A stretch of DNA of 64,000 nucleotides from an uncultured Erythrobacter sp. (GCA_947501215.1 CANMUS010000002.1:682001-746000); one strand, 5' to 3'; positions 35,163-44,167 are shown, counted from the first letter of the stretch. The notes: generated from the letters alone by a model not told the origin. Program-made: numbers and translations.

Positions 35163-35239
35163 GACGAATGCCTTCCCATGGACTGCCGGGGGATGCGAAA
35201 GAGTTCGCTTCCTAGGCGTATTGGGTTACGGGACAAGCG

Positions 35240-36658
35240 ATGAAATTCACCCATGACGTTATCGTGATCGGCGGCGGTGCCGCGGGCCTCACCGCTGCGG
35301 GTGGCTGCGCGCTGTTCGGCCTTGATGTGGCGCTGATCGAAGGCCACAAGATGGGCGGCGAGTGTCTCAACAACGGCTGTGTCCCCTCCAAGGCGCTGAT
35401 TTCTGCGGCCAAGCGTGCGGCCGAAGCGCGCGAGGAAAAACGGTTCGGGGTGACGCTGGCTGCCCCGCAAGTGGAGTGGTCCGGCGTTCACAAGCATATC
35501 CACGACGCCATCGCCGGGATCGAGCATCACGATTCGAAGGAAACCTTCGAAGAGATCGGCTGCGAAGTGTTCCTCGACACCGCTCGGATCACCGGTAAGC
35601 AGACGGTCGAAGTTAGCGGACGCACCTTGCGCGCGCCACGCATTGTCATCGCGACCGGCTCCGCCCCCCTCGTACCGCCGATCAAGGGCATCGAGACCGT
35701 CCCCTATCTCACCAATGAAAACCTGTTCGACCTTACCGAACAGCCCGGCCATCTGATCATCATCGGCGGCGGGGTCATCGGCATGGAAATGGCGCAGAGC
35801 TTTCGCCGCCTCGGCAGCGAGGTGACGGTGATCGAGCCCGGCGAGCCGATGGGCCGCGACGATCCGGAGTCGGTCGCTGTCGTGGTCGATGTCATGACAG
35901 CGGAGGGCGTGCACTTCGTTAAAGGCTCGGCCGCGAAGGTAGAAGGCGGCGAGGGCAGCGTGACGGTGCATACCGACAGCTGTGAGACGGTCAGCGGCAC
36001 CCATCTGCTCGTCGCCGTTGGCCGCACGGCGCGCGTTTCCGGCTTCGGTGCCGAGGAGATCGGCATCGCAACCGGCAAGAACGGCTTCAAAACCGACGAG
36101 CGCAGGCGTACTTCGGTGAAGGGCATCTACGCCATCGGCGATTGCCGCGAAGGGCCGCGGCTGACGCATGTTTCGGGTTACGAGGGCTCGAACGTGGCGC
36201 TGGAAATCGTAACCGGCTTGCCGACCAAGGTCGATTTCAGCGCGCTGCCCTGGTGCACCTATACCGAGCCCGAAGTCGCGCAGATCGGCCTGACCGAGGC
36301 GGAGGCCCGCGACAAGCACGGCGATGCGGTGAATGTCGTGAAGGAGCAGTTTTCCGAGAACGAGCGTGCCATCGCCGAAGGCTATACCAAGGGGCACATG
36401 AAGATGGTGCTGAAGGGCAAGAAGGTGCTCGGTGTCAGCATCGTCGGCAAGAATGCGGGCGAATTGTTGCTGCCGTTCACCCAGACGATCAGCGGCAAGA
36501 GCGGCACTTTCGCGCTCGGCAGTGCGATCGTCAGCTATCCGACGCGGAGCGAGATTTCCAAAGCGGCGGCCTTCAGCGCCTGGGAGCCAACCGTGTTCGG
36601 CAGCCTGCCGAAGAAGTACGCCGGTTTCGTCGCCAAGATGCGGCGCACCTTCGGCTGA
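35240..36658 (+). CDS. MerA/Lpd-like FAD-dependent pyridine nucleotide-disulfide oxidoreductase
   Basis: A 472-residue flavoprotein: FAD-binding VIVIGGGAAGLTAA, redox-active Cys42 and Cys47 in GGECLNNGCVPSK, NAD-binding IIIGGGVIGMEMAQ, and YAIGDCREG. The dimer-interface region has SYPTRSEISKAA where dihydrolipoamide dehydrogenase has HPHPT, and the paired C-terminal Cys of mercuric reductase is missing. It is thus neither classical Lpd nor MerA. The radical SAM gene starts in its stop codon (TGATG), so the two are made together. GGGACA precedes ATG 35240. Confidence 0.88.
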   Translation: MKFTHDVIVIGGGAAGLTAAGGCALFGLDVALIEGHKMGGECLNNGCVPSKALISAAKRAAEAREEKRFGVTLAAPQVEWSGVHKHIHDAIAGIEHHDSKETFEEIGCEVFLDTARITGKQTVEVSGRTLRAPRIVIATGSAPLVPPIKGIETVPYLTNENLFDLTEQPGHLIIIGGGVIGMEMAQSFRRLGSEVTVIEPGEPMGRDDPESVAVVVDVMTAEGVHFVKGSAAKVEGGEGSVTVHTDSCETVSGTHLLVAVGRTARVSGFGAEEIGIATGKNGFKTDERRRTSVKGIYAIGDCREGPRLTHVSGYEGSNVALEIVTGLPTKVDFSALPWCTYTEPEVAQIGLTEAEARDKHGDAVNVVKEQFSENERAIAEGYTKGHMKMVLKGKKVLGVSIVGKNAGELLLPFTQTISGKSGTFALGSAIVSYPTRSEISKAAAFSAWEPTVFGSLPKKYAGFVAKMRRTFG

Positions 36659-37644
36659 TGGCCTCGCGCAGCAAGAGCCGCACCCCGCCGGGCGGACCGT
36701 CGCCCTTTGCCGTCGAGGCCGCGCCGCTGCCGCGCGAGAAGTTCAGCGATCCGCAACTGACTGCCCAAGGTGAACCGCGCGCCAGTGTCGCGCTGAGCGA
36801 ACTCGACACGCTGTGGCTCAATACCGGAACGCTCTGCAATCTCGCCTGCGCGACCTGCTATATCGAAAGCAGCCCGACCAACGATGCGTTGGTCTATCTG
36901 AGCGCGGACCATGCCTCGCGTTTTCTCGACGAGGCACAGACGATGGGCGCGCGGGAAATCGGGTTCACCGGCGGCGAGCCGTTCATGAACCCGGACATGA
37001 TCCCGATGCTGGAGGAGACGTTGGCACACGGCTTCGAGGCGCTGGTGCTGACCAATGCGATGAAGCCGATGCGGAGGCACGAGGCGGCGCTGCTCGAGCT
37101 GCGCGAGCGTTTCGGGTCGAAGCTCACGCTGCGCGTCAGTCTCGATCATCACAGCCGGCAGGTGCACGAGGCCGAGCGCGGCACGAAGACGTGGGAGCCT
37201 GCTATCGATGGCCTGCGCTGGCTATCGGATAACAAGTTTTCAATCGCCGTCGCCGGACGCCTGCTGCCGGGCGAAGGCGTGGTCGAGGCACGCAACGCCT
37301 ATGCTGCCCTATTCGACGCAGAGAATATCTCAATCGATGCCCGCGATCAGATGCGACTCGTCCTGTTTCCCGAAATGGACGCGGACAAGGACATCGCCGA
37401 GATCACCACCGCCTGCTGGGACATCCTCGGCAAGTCGCACGCGGACATCATGTGCGCCACCAGCCGCATGGTCGTCCATCGCAAGGGCGAAGCTGCGCCA
37501 CGCGTGGTCGCCTGCACGCTCATCCCGCATGATCCGGGCTTCGATCTTGGCGCGACGCTGGACGAGGCAAGCCGCGACGTATCGCTCAATCATCCCCACT
37601 GCGCGCGCTTCTGCGTGCTGGGCGGAGCGAGCTGTTCGGCCTGA
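36658..37644 (+). CDS. Radical SAM protein of unknown function
   Basis: A 328-residue radical SAM enzyme. Cys60, Cys64 and Cys67 in TLCNLACATCY bind the 4Fe-4S cluster; GFTGGEPF is the SAM-binding GGE motif. The C-terminus carries extra Cys (HPHCARFCVLGGASCSA) plus an internal ACTLIPHD, consistent with an auxiliary cluster of SPASM type. It is translationally coupled to the MerA-like flavoprotein, which may supply electrons. It differs from the ArsS radical SAM family. Substrate unknown. Confidence 0.85.
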   Translation: MASRSKSRTPPGGPSPFAVEAAPLPREKFSDPQLTAQGEPRASVALSELDTLWLNTGTLCNLACATCYIESSPTNDALVYLSADHASRFLDEAQTMGAREIGFTGGEPFMNPDMIPMLEETLAHGFEALVLTNAMKPMRRHEAALLELRERFGSKLTLRVSLDHHSRQVHEAERGTKTWEPAIDGLRWLSDNKFSIAVAGRLLPGEGVVEARNAYAALFDAENISIDARDQMRLVLFPEMDADKDIAEITTACWDILGKSHADIMCATSRMVVHRKGEAAPRVVACTLIPHDPGFDLGATLDEASRDVSLNHPHCARFCVLGGASCSA

Positions 37645-37693
37645 TCTTTATCGGTTTTCGGACCGAAAGCAGTTGCCCGCGCATTTGGCAGGC

Positions 37694-38209
37694 ATGTTCT
37701 TCGAAGAAACCTGGCTCGATATAGCCGCCCGCGCTGTAGTTCTCTCGTTGATCGGCATCGCCTGGGTCACGCTGGTGATCCGAATGATCGGCTTGCGATC
37801 ACTGTCGAAGATGACGAATTTCGATTTCGTCGTAACAGTCGCTTCGGGTTCGCTCCTCGCGGGCGCAGTCCAAGCGAGCGAGTGGCCGGCCTTCATCCAG
37901 ACATTGGCCGCTCTGGCGGCGCTCTTCGGGCTGCAGTTCGTCATCGCGAAGCTGCGCCAGCAGTCGGAGAGCTTCGAGCAGGCGATCCAGAACGGGCCGA
38001 TCTTCCTGATGTGGGAGGGCAAGTTCATCGATGATGCGCTCGAGACATCGCGCGTCGCTAAGGATGATATCATCGCCAAGCTGCGCGAGGCCAATGTGCT
38101 GGATATGGGACAAGTGAGGGCAGTCGTACTCGAGACGACCGGCGACATATCCGTGCTGCATGGCGACCATCTCGACGACGACCTCGTCGACGGGATCGAT
38201 CGGCCCTGA
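37694..38209 (+). CDS. DUF421 (YetF-like) membrane protein
   Basis: A 171-residue protein with an N-terminal membrane region of three helices (residues about 8-75), including VIRMIGLRSLSKMTNFDFVVTVASGSLLAG, and a C-terminal soluble domain with a FLMWEGKF segment and DDIIAKLREANVLDMGQVRAVVLETTGDISV. These are hallmarks of DUF421, whose soluble part is an alpha/beta domain. Start ATG 37694 follows GCAGG. It ends 4 nt from the convergent queuosine-precursor transporter. Confidence 0.87.
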   Translation: MFFEETWLDIAARAVVLSLIGIAWVTLVIRMIGLRSLSKMTNFDFVVTVASGSLLAGAVQASEWPAFIQTLAALAALFGLQFVIAKLRQQSESFEQAIQNGPIFLMWEGKFIDDALETSRVAKDDIIAKLREANVLDMGQVRAVVLETTGDISVLHGDHLDDDLVDGIDRP

Positions 38210-38213
38210 CGGT

Positions 38214-38903
38214 CTAGAAGCTGCGCTTGTCCAGTCGGCGAGCCAACGCGACGCCGCCGGTAATCAGGAACGGCACCAGCACGATGCTGAGGGTCACCTT
38301 GGCGATCACCTGCCCGATCAGCAGCGGCGTGATGTCGAACTCGCCATAGAAGGCGAGCGTCACGAAGATGACCGAATCGATCGCCTGGCTGAGCGCACTG
38401 GCGATCGCGCCGCGGACCATCAGCCCGATCGTATTATCCTCGCCCGAACCGCGCAGGCGCGAGAAGATCCAGACATTGAGCAGCAGCGAGACGATATAGG
38501 CGGCAGGCCCGGCCGCCATGATCCGCGGTGTCTGCGCCAGCACAGTGTTGAACGCATCGAGATCCGCGCCGCGATAGTCGACCATGTCGGGGGAAGCGGG
38601 CAGCGACAGGACGAGGAAAATCAGTAGCGCGGACACCGCCAACGGCAGAAAGCCCCACCACACCAGCTTGCGGGCGAGTTTCTCGCCGTAGAGCTGGGCG
38701 ATCGTGCTGGAAATTACCACCAGCCCGAGGAAGGCGAAGATGCCCGATTCCACTGCTAGCTGGGTCGGCCACAGCTGCACCTGCTTGAAGGCGAGGACGC
38801 CGGCGATCACCGTCAGCCCGCCGTAAAGCACGAGATAGACGAACAGGCCGAGAGGGATCGAGGCGGCGGCTACGCGTTCCTGATGGGCAGGCTGGTCGGT
38901 CAT
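38214..38903 (-). CDS. Queuosine precursor transporter (YhhQ/VUT family)
   Basis: A 229-residue protein with six likely membrane helices. Family signatures are IAQLYGEKLARKLVWWGF, SRLRGSGEDNTIGLMVRGAIASALSQAIDSVIFVTLAFYG and the C-terminal KVTLSIVLVPFL. YhhQ family members import queuine or preQ1 precursors for tRNA queuosine. I found no preQ1-riboswitch-like motif in its short leader. Divergent from the nucleoside transporter gene. Confidence 0.9.
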   Translation of the reverse strand: MTDQPAHQERVAAASIPLGLFVYLVLYGGLTVIAGVLAFKQVQLWPTQLAVESGIFAFLGLVVISSTIAQLYGEKLARKLVWWGFLPLAVSALLIFLVLSLPASPDMVDYRGADLDAFNTVLAQTPRIMAAGPAAYIVSLLLNVWIFSRLRGSGEDNTIGLMVRGAIASALSQAIDSVIFVTLAFYGEFDITPLLIGQVIAKVTLSIVLVPFLITGGVALARRLDKRSF

Positions 38904-38971
38904 GCGGGGGAAAATCGTCCTTGAAAATCGGGTGACAGCGAATGCTGGCTTGAAATGCGAAAATTGACTAA

Positions 38972-39038
38972 GCGGACCCGCCGCGCAAGGTAGCGGCCGA
39001 TTTCATCCGCAATTCGTCGCATCGCGAGAGGGGTCCGC
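38972..39038 (+). promoter_or_regulatory. Candidate RBS-sequestering leader structure of the nucleoside transporter
   Basis: GCGGACCC (38972-38979) and GGGTCCGC (39031-39038) are exact inverted repeats closing a 51-nt loop. The right arm includes the last GGG of the ribosome-binding site GAGAGGGG and ends 1 nt before the GTG start. A second stem, GCCGC/GCGGC (38980-38984 with 38993-38997), stacks inside. Pairing would hide the ribosome-binding site. The structure is read from sequence; ligand or regulation is unknown. Confidence 0.45.
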
Positions 39039-39039
39039 A

Positions 39040-40368
39040 GTGCAGCCCATCCTGATCAATATCGCCGGTATCCTCGCGATCCTGGCGATCGCTTTCCTCC
39101 TGTCGACCGGCAAGCGCCGGATCAAGCTGCGCGTCGTCGGCGCGGCCTTTGCCTTGCAGGCGCTCATGGCGCTGCTGGTGTTGCGCACGCCCTGGGGAGT
39201 CGAAGCGATTCAGGCGATGTCCAACGGCGTGATCGCCCTGCTCGACTATTCCAAGGCGGGCATCACCGCGATTTTCGGCCCGATGGAGGGGAACCCCTTC
39301 GCCAATACCTTCGTGATTGCGGCGCTGCCGGTGATCATCTTCTTCGCCGCGCTGGTCTCCATCCTCTACCACTGGGGAATCATGCAGCGGCTGGTGCGCT
39401 GGGTCGGGGGCGCGATCGGCTGGATCACCGGGATCAGCAAGGTCGAGGCGCTGGGCAGCGCGGCGAACATCTTCGTCGGCCAGTCGGAAAGCCCGCTGGT
39501 GGTGCGCCCCTATCTCGCCGCACTGACGCCGAGCCGCCTGTTCACGCTGATGGCAGTCGGCATGGCCGGGGTCGCTGGCACGATCCTCGCGGCCTATGCC
39601 AGCTTTATCGGCGCGGAGGCCGTGCCGTTCCTGTTGGCGGCCGCCTTCATGTCGGCACCGGGCGGCATCCTGATGGCGAAGATCATTATGCCGGACGACG
39701 AAAGCGATCTCGCCCGCAATGCCGCAGAACTGGCCGAGGTCCAGTTGCCGACTACACGCATCAGCGCCGAAGGACCCGCTGCCCTGACCGAGAGCGGCAA
39801 GCCGCATGAGGTGGAAGTCGCCGAGACGTTCGAGGAAGGCCACAAGCCAGCCAATGTCATCGAGGCTGCCGCGCAGGGTACGCAGACCGGCGTGAAGCTC
39901 GCCGTGGCAGTAGGTGCGATGGTCATGGTCTTCGTCGCCCTGGTCGCGCTGGCCAACGGCATTCTCGGCGGGATCGGCGGCTGGTTCGGCTATCCGGATG
40001 TCAGTTTCCAGCAGTTGCTCGGCTTCATCTTTGCGCCGGTGATGTTCCTGATCGGCATCCCTTGGGAGCAGGCGGGGGCAGCCGGCGGGTTGTTCGGGAC
40101 CAAGATCGTGCTCAACGAATTCGTCGCCTTCATCGAACTGGGCGCAATGGACGCTACCGTGCTGTCGGACCGCAGCCGCGCGATTGCGACCTTCGCGCTC
40201 TGCGGCTTTGCCAATTTCAGCTCGATCGCAATCCAGATGGCGGTCACCGGCGGCCTTGCCCCCAACCAGCGACCGGTCATCGCCAAGCTCGGCCTGCGCG
40301 CGCTCGCCGCCGGCAGCCTTGCCAATCTGATGAGCGCGGCGCTGGCGGGACTCTTCCTGCCGTATTAG
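39040..40368 (+). CDS. nupC: Concentrative nucleoside transporter (NupC/CNT family)
   Basis: A 442-residue CNT-family symporter with about ten helices. Signature regions include IIFFAALVSILYHWGIMQRLVRW, GSAANIFVGQSESPLVVRPYL, and the C-terminal GTKIVLNEFVAFIELG and ALCGFANFSSIAIQMAVTGG. These hold the nucleoside- and sodium-binding hairpin residues of CNT proteins. It starts with GTG behind GAGAGGGG. A 10-nt gap to the 2OG oxygenase gene suggests co-transcription. Confidence 0.93.
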   Translation: MQPILINIAGILAILAIAFLLSTGKRRIKLRVVGAAFALQALMALLVLRTPWGVEAIQAMSNGVIALLDYSKAGITAIFGPMEGNPFANTFVIAALPVIIFFAALVSILYHWGIMQRLVRWVGGAIGWITGISKVEALGSAANIFVGQSESPLVVRPYLAALTPSRLFTLMAVGMAGVAGTILAAYASFIGAEAVPFLLAAAFMSAPGGILMAKIIMPDDESDLARNAAELAEVQLPTTRISAEGPAALTESGKPHEVEVAETFEEGHKPANVIEAAAQGTQTGVKLAVAVGAMVMVFVALVALANGILGGIGGWFGYPDVSFQQLLGFIFAPVMFLIGIPWEQAGAAGGLFGTKIVLNEFVAFIELGAMDATVLSDRSRAIATFALCGFANFSSIAIQMAVTGGLAPNQRPVIAKLGLRALAAGSLANLMSAALAGLFLPY

Positions 40369-40378
40369 AGAGCGCGTC

Positions 40379-41320
40379 ATGAGCGAATCGAACACCGACA
40401 TCGCGGTTGTGTCCCTGGCGCAGCCGATCGAAAGCATTGCCGACGAACTGGGCCGCAGCTTCGAGGAATACGGCTTTGCCGTCATCCGCGATCATGGCAT
40501 CCCGCAGGAGCTGATCGACCGGGCCGAGGCCCTGTCGAAGGAATTCTTCGCGCTACCCGATGATGTGAAGCGTGCTTACCACATCCCCGGCGGCGGCGGC
40601 GCGCGCGGCTATACGCCCTTCGGCACGGAAAAGGCCAAGGATGCCGAGGTCCACGACCTCAAGGAATTCTGGCACGTCGGTCGCGAACTGCCGGAGGGGC
40701 ACGCGCTCGCGGAATATATGGCCGACAATGTCTGGCCCGAGGAGGTCGGCGGGTTCCGCGACACTTTCACCGAGCTCTACGCCGCGTTCGAGGAAGCGGG
40801 CGCGCGAGTGCTGCAAGGCATCGCCCTGCACCTCGGACTGGATCGCGACTTCTTCGCGGCCACGGTAGAGGACGGCAATTCGGTTATGCGCCTGCTTCGC
40901 TATCCGCCGCTGGAGGGCGAGGAAGCGGAAGGCGCGATTCGTGCGGCGGCCCATGGCGATATCAACACGATCACGCTGCTGCTGGGCGCCGAAGAGGCCG
41001 GGCTGGAGCTGCTGACCGCACAGGGCGAGTGGAAAGCCGTCGCGCCGCCGGAAGGGGCGCTGGTCGTGAACATCGGCGACATGCTCGACCGGCTGACCAA
41101 CGGTCGGCTACGCTCGACGACTCACCGGGTCGTCAACCCGCGTGGCGAAGCGGCCTACCGGGCGCGCTATTCGATGCCTTTCTTCCTGCATTTCCGGCCG
41201 GACTATGTAATTGAAACCCTGCCGCAATGCATCGACCCGGCACGCCCGGACGATCACCCGGAAACGATATCCAGCCACGACTACCTCATGCAGCGGTTGC
41301 GCGAGATCAACCTAGCCTGA
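40379..41320 (+). CDS. 2OG-Fe(II) oxygenase, isopenicillin N synthase family
   Basis: A 313-residue oxygenase. N-terminal DIOX_N part (GFAVIRDHGIPQELIDRA, RGYTPFG), then the Fe-binding triad: HxD in AAHGDINTITLL and distal His in STTHRVVNP. The Arg of YRARYSMPFF would bind 2-oxoglutarate. Bacterial members are linked to nucleoside, pyrimidine or amino-acid hydroxylation, so pairing with the nucleoside transporter is suggestive, but no substrate is shown. A hairpin at 41351-41384 follows. Confidence 0.88.
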   Translation: MSESNTDIAVVSLAQPIESIADELGRSFEEYGFAVIRDHGIPQELIDRAEALSKEFFALPDDVKRAYHIPGGGGARGYTPFGTEKAKDAEVHDLKEFWHVGRELPEGHALAEYMADNVWPEEVGGFRDTFTELYAAFEEAGARVLQGIALHLGLDRDFFAATVEDGNSVMRLLRYPPLEGEEAEGAIRAAAHGDINTITLLLGAEEAGLELLTAQGEWKAVAPPEGALVVNIGDMLDRLTNGRLRSTTHRVVNPRGEAAYRARYSMPFFLHFRPDYVIETLPQCIDPARPDDHPETISSHDYLMQRLREINLA

Positions 41321-41350
41321 TCGATGCTGCACTGCGGCAAGACAATAAAA

Positions 41351-41384
41351 TTCACGCGGCGTTGCATTTGCGCAACACCGTGAA
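41351..41384 (+). repeat. Inverted repeat downstream of the 2OG oxygenase gene
   Basis: TTCACG (41351-41356) pairs with CGTGAA (41379-41384), and GTTGC (41361-41365) with GCAAC (41372-41376), giving an interrupted hairpin with an internal loop. No T run follows, so it is not a standard intrinsic terminator. It could stabilise the oxygenase mRNA end or be an operator for the TonB-dependent receptor gene. The remaining stretch up to 41556 shows no convincing promoter. Confidence 0.35.
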
Positions 41385-41556
41385 GTGTCTGATAAGGCAT
41401 GCATTTTCTGTCGTTCGCAGGTGCAGCGTAACCGGGCGGCCACCACTGTCTTGACTCTGTCACAAAACCTCCGCTTTGCGGCAATCAACCCGGATTAGCC
41501 GGGCTCCGCTTCTCTCGAGCACAGTTTTGATTTGGACACTTAAGGGGTCTCCTGAC

Positions 41557-44121
41557 ATGAAGTTCAAGTATCTCCTGGCTGCCTCCGTAGTCAGTACCGC
41601 CAGCGCAATGGTCGCCGCACCGGCGGCCGCACAGTCGACCGGTTCGGTCGAATTCGAAGACGATGTGATCGTCGTTTCCGGCGCCCGCAATCAGGACGTT
41701 GGTGGCATCGAAGTCCCCGATACGCCCAAGGCGAAGCAGGAGCTGAACGAAGAAATCATTCGTCGCCAGCGCCCCGGCCAGACGGTAAACGACATCGTCA
41801 ACCTCGTCCCCGGCGTCAGCTTCCAGAACAACGACCCCTGGGGCTCGTCGGGCGGTAGCTTCACCATCCGCGGCTTCAACGACAGCCGTATTTCGCAGAC
41901 GCTCGACGGTCTGCCGCTGAACGATTCGGGCAACTACGCGCTCTACACGAACCAGCAGGTCGACCCGGAAGTTCTCGAATCGGTCAACGTCAACCTTGGC
42001 GTTACCGACGTCGACAGCCCGACTGCTTCGGCCGTCGGCGGCACGATCAACATCCGTACGCGTGAACCCGCCGACGAATTCGGCGTGACCATGACGCTGA
42101 CCGCTGGCGACACCTTCCCTGAAGGCGACAACATCGGTGTCGACCGCCTCTACGGTCGCGGCTTCGTAATGATCGACACCGGCGACATCACCGGCATGGG
42201 CACCAAGGCGTTCGCTTCGGCCAGCTACACGACCTACGCCAACCCCTTCAACAATTACGGCGAAGTGGAAAAGCAGCAGTACAACGGCCGTATCTGGCAG
42301 GACATCGGCAGCAATGGCGATTTCGTTGCCGTTGCCGGTCACTATAACGAGAACCGCAACAACTTCTTTGGTTCGTTCTTCGTCACCGACATCATCGATG
42401 CGATCGAAGCGGGTAACGACAGCTTCCGTTTCTACAACATCAACTATCCCTGCACCGTGGACAGCGTTCCGGGCGTGTTCGAGACTCCTGCCGATCTGGT
42501 TAATCCCGCTAACCTCGATGACGAAGGCGATTACATTGATCCCGATGGTGTGAATGGCTGCGGCGCCGAATTCGAGCGTCGCTACAATCCTTCGAACACC
42601 GGCAACATTCGCGGTGCGTCGCGCTTCACACTGACCCCGGACCTGATTCTGACGATCGACCCGAGCTATCAGTATGTGAAGGCCAACGGCGGTGGTAACG
42701 AAGAATTGCTGGAAGGCACGCGCACATACAATGGTCAGCAGTACACCGGTTTCCTTCGCGGCGGCTACTACTTCGGCCGTGACCTCAATGGCGACGGCGA
42801 CATGCTCGACGAGATCAGCGGTTTCGACCCGAGCCAGACCCGTACGCACCGTTTCGGCGTAATCTCGAACCTCGCGTACGAGATAAATGCCGACCACCGC
42901 GTCCGCCTGAGTTACACCTATGACGATGCGAACCACCGTCAGACCGGTCAGACCTCGATCGCGCGCATCGACGGTGAAATCGTCGACGTTTTCCCGGTCA
43001 ACGATCCGGTCATAACGGCAGACGGTTTCGAACTGAACAAGCGTAACCGCCAGTCCTATGCGACGCTGCATCAGGTGTCGGGCGAATATCGCGGTCGCTT
43101 CGGCAACCTCACGACGGTTCTCGGCCTGCGTGCGCCGTTCTTCAAGCGCGAGCTCAACCAGCTCTGCTACACGACCAGTGCTTCGGGCTTCGTCGATTGC
43201 TTTGCAAACCAGGATGCCGCTGCTTACGAAGCAGCCAATCCGAATGCGGCACCACCGATCTCGGTCACCTACAAGTACGACAAGCTGCTCCCGAACGTGG
43301 GTGCGGTTTACGAATTCGGCGATGCTTCGGTTTTTGCGAATTATGCCAAGGGCCTCTCGGTCCCTGGTACGGACGAACTGTACGACTCGCTGTTCTTCTC
43401 GAACAAGACCGACGACTTCCAGCCGGATTCCGAAACCACCGACAGCTTCGATCTCGGTTTCCGGTTTCAGAACGGCCGCGTTCAGGCCCAGATCGCCGGC
43501 TGGTACACCAAGTACAGCAACCGCCGTGCCGTGGCTTACGATCCGATCCTCGACGAATCGATCGCGCGTAATCTCGGCCAGGTCGACAAGTACGGTATCG
43601 ATGGCTCGGTCGCGTTCCAGCCGACCAACAACACGCTGCTCTATGTGTTCGGTTCAATCAATGAATCGGAGATCAAGAACGACGTGCTGGGTGGCGTTTG
43701 CGGCTTGGACGATGGTGAGCCCGATCCTTCGGAATACTGCACACTGGCCACTGTCGGCGAACAGTATTTCATTCCCACCGGCGGAAAGAACGAGAGCGGC
43801 ACGCCGCTTTGGTCGGTCGGCGGCCGCGCCCAAGGCTCCTTCGGTCCGGTCGAACTGGGCGTTCAGATCAAGCACACCGGCAAACGCTGGGTCAATGACA
43901 CGAACACGCTTTCGGTCGGCGGTTACACGCTGGTCGATCTCGACGCGCGTGTCCGCCTCGGCGAGTACTTCAACGGTCGCGACGCAGCCTTGCAGTTCAA
44001 CGTCACCAACCTGTTCGACGAATTCTACGTCGGCGGCTTCGGAGGCGATCTGGACGGCGTCGGCTTCGCGCAGCTGTCGCCGCCGCGCGCAGCCAGCGTG
44101 TCGCTGATCCTCGGCTACTAA
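41557..44121 (+). CDS. TonB-dependent outer-membrane receptor
   Basis: An 854-residue receptor: signal peptide ending PAAAQ, TonB-box-like DDVIVVSGARNQ, plug domain (GQTVNDIVNLVPGVSF, GSFTIRGFNDSRISQTLDGLPLND, ASAVGGTINIRTREP) and a 22-strand barrel ending ASVSLILGY with terminal aromatic residue. ATG 41557 has AAGGGG at 9 nt. Substrate unknown; no SusD, siderophore or degradative genes adjoin it, and the neighbouring oxygenase and nucleoside transporter are only circumstantial. The coding sequence is less GC-biased at third positions than its neighbours, as usual for a highly expressed outer-membrane protein. Confidence 0.92.
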   Translation: MKFKYLLAASVVSTASAMVAAPAAAQSTGSVEFEDDVIVVSGARNQDVGGIEVPDTPKAKQELNEEIIRRQRPGQTVNDIVNLVPGVSFQNNDPWGSSGGSFTIRGFNDSRISQTLDGLPLNDSGNYALYTNQQVDPEVLESVNVNLGVTDVDSPTASAVGGTINIRTREPADEFGVTMTLTAGDTFPEGDNIGVDRLYGRGFVMIDTGDITGMGTKAFASASYTTYANPFNNYGEVEKQQYNGRIWQDIGSNGDFVAVAGHYNENRNNFFGSFFVTDIIDAIEAGNDSFRFYNINYPCTVDSVPGVFETPADLVNPANLDDEGDYIDPDGVNGCGAEFERRYNPSNTGNIRGASRFTLTPDLILTIDPSYQYVKANGGGNEELLEGTRTYNGQQYTGFLRGGYYFGRDLNGDGDMLDEISGFDPSQTRTHRFGVISNLAYEINADHRVRLSYTYDDANHRQTGQTSIARIDGEIVDVFPVNDPVITADGFELNKRNRQSYATLHQVSGEYRGRFGNLTTVLGLRAPFFKRELNQLCYTTSASGFVDCFANQDAAAYEAANPNAAPPISVTYKYDKLLPNVGAVYEFGDASVFANYAKGLSVPGTDELYDSLFFSNKTDDFQPDSETTDSFDLGFRFQNGRVQAQIAGWYTKYSNRRAVAYDPILDESIARNLGQVDKYGIDGSVAFQPTNNTLLYVFGSINESEIKNDVLGGVCGLDDGEPDPSEYCTLATVGEQYFIPTGGKNESGTPLWSVGGRAQGSFGPVELGVQIKHTGKRWVNDTNTLSVGGYTLVDLDARVRLGEYFNGRDAALQFNVTNLFDEFYVGGFGGDLDGVGFAQLSPPRAASVSLILGY

Positions 44122-44167
44122 GCCTATAACGGAACCGGGGCACGCATCCCGGGCCGATATACACTGG

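Noticed and set aside
35240..36658. Mercuric reductase or dihydrolipoamide dehydrogenase
   Set aside because: The C-terminal Cys pair and N-terminal HMA domain of MerA are absent, and the HPHPT-type motif of Lpd is replaced; kept as a related flavoprotein.
38904..38971. preQ1 riboswitch in front of the queuosine precursor transporter
   Set aside because: The short leader shows no preQ1-type pseudoknot sequence.
38968..40485. A 505-codon minus-strand reading frame antisense to the nucleoside transporter
   Set aside because: His/Arg/Asp-rich composition is typical of the complement of a membrane protein gene; no domain.
41485..43071. A 528-codon minus-strand reading frame inside the TonB-dependent receptor gene
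   Set aside because: It is an Asp/Val-rich antisense shadow of a well-supported receptor; no family resemblance.
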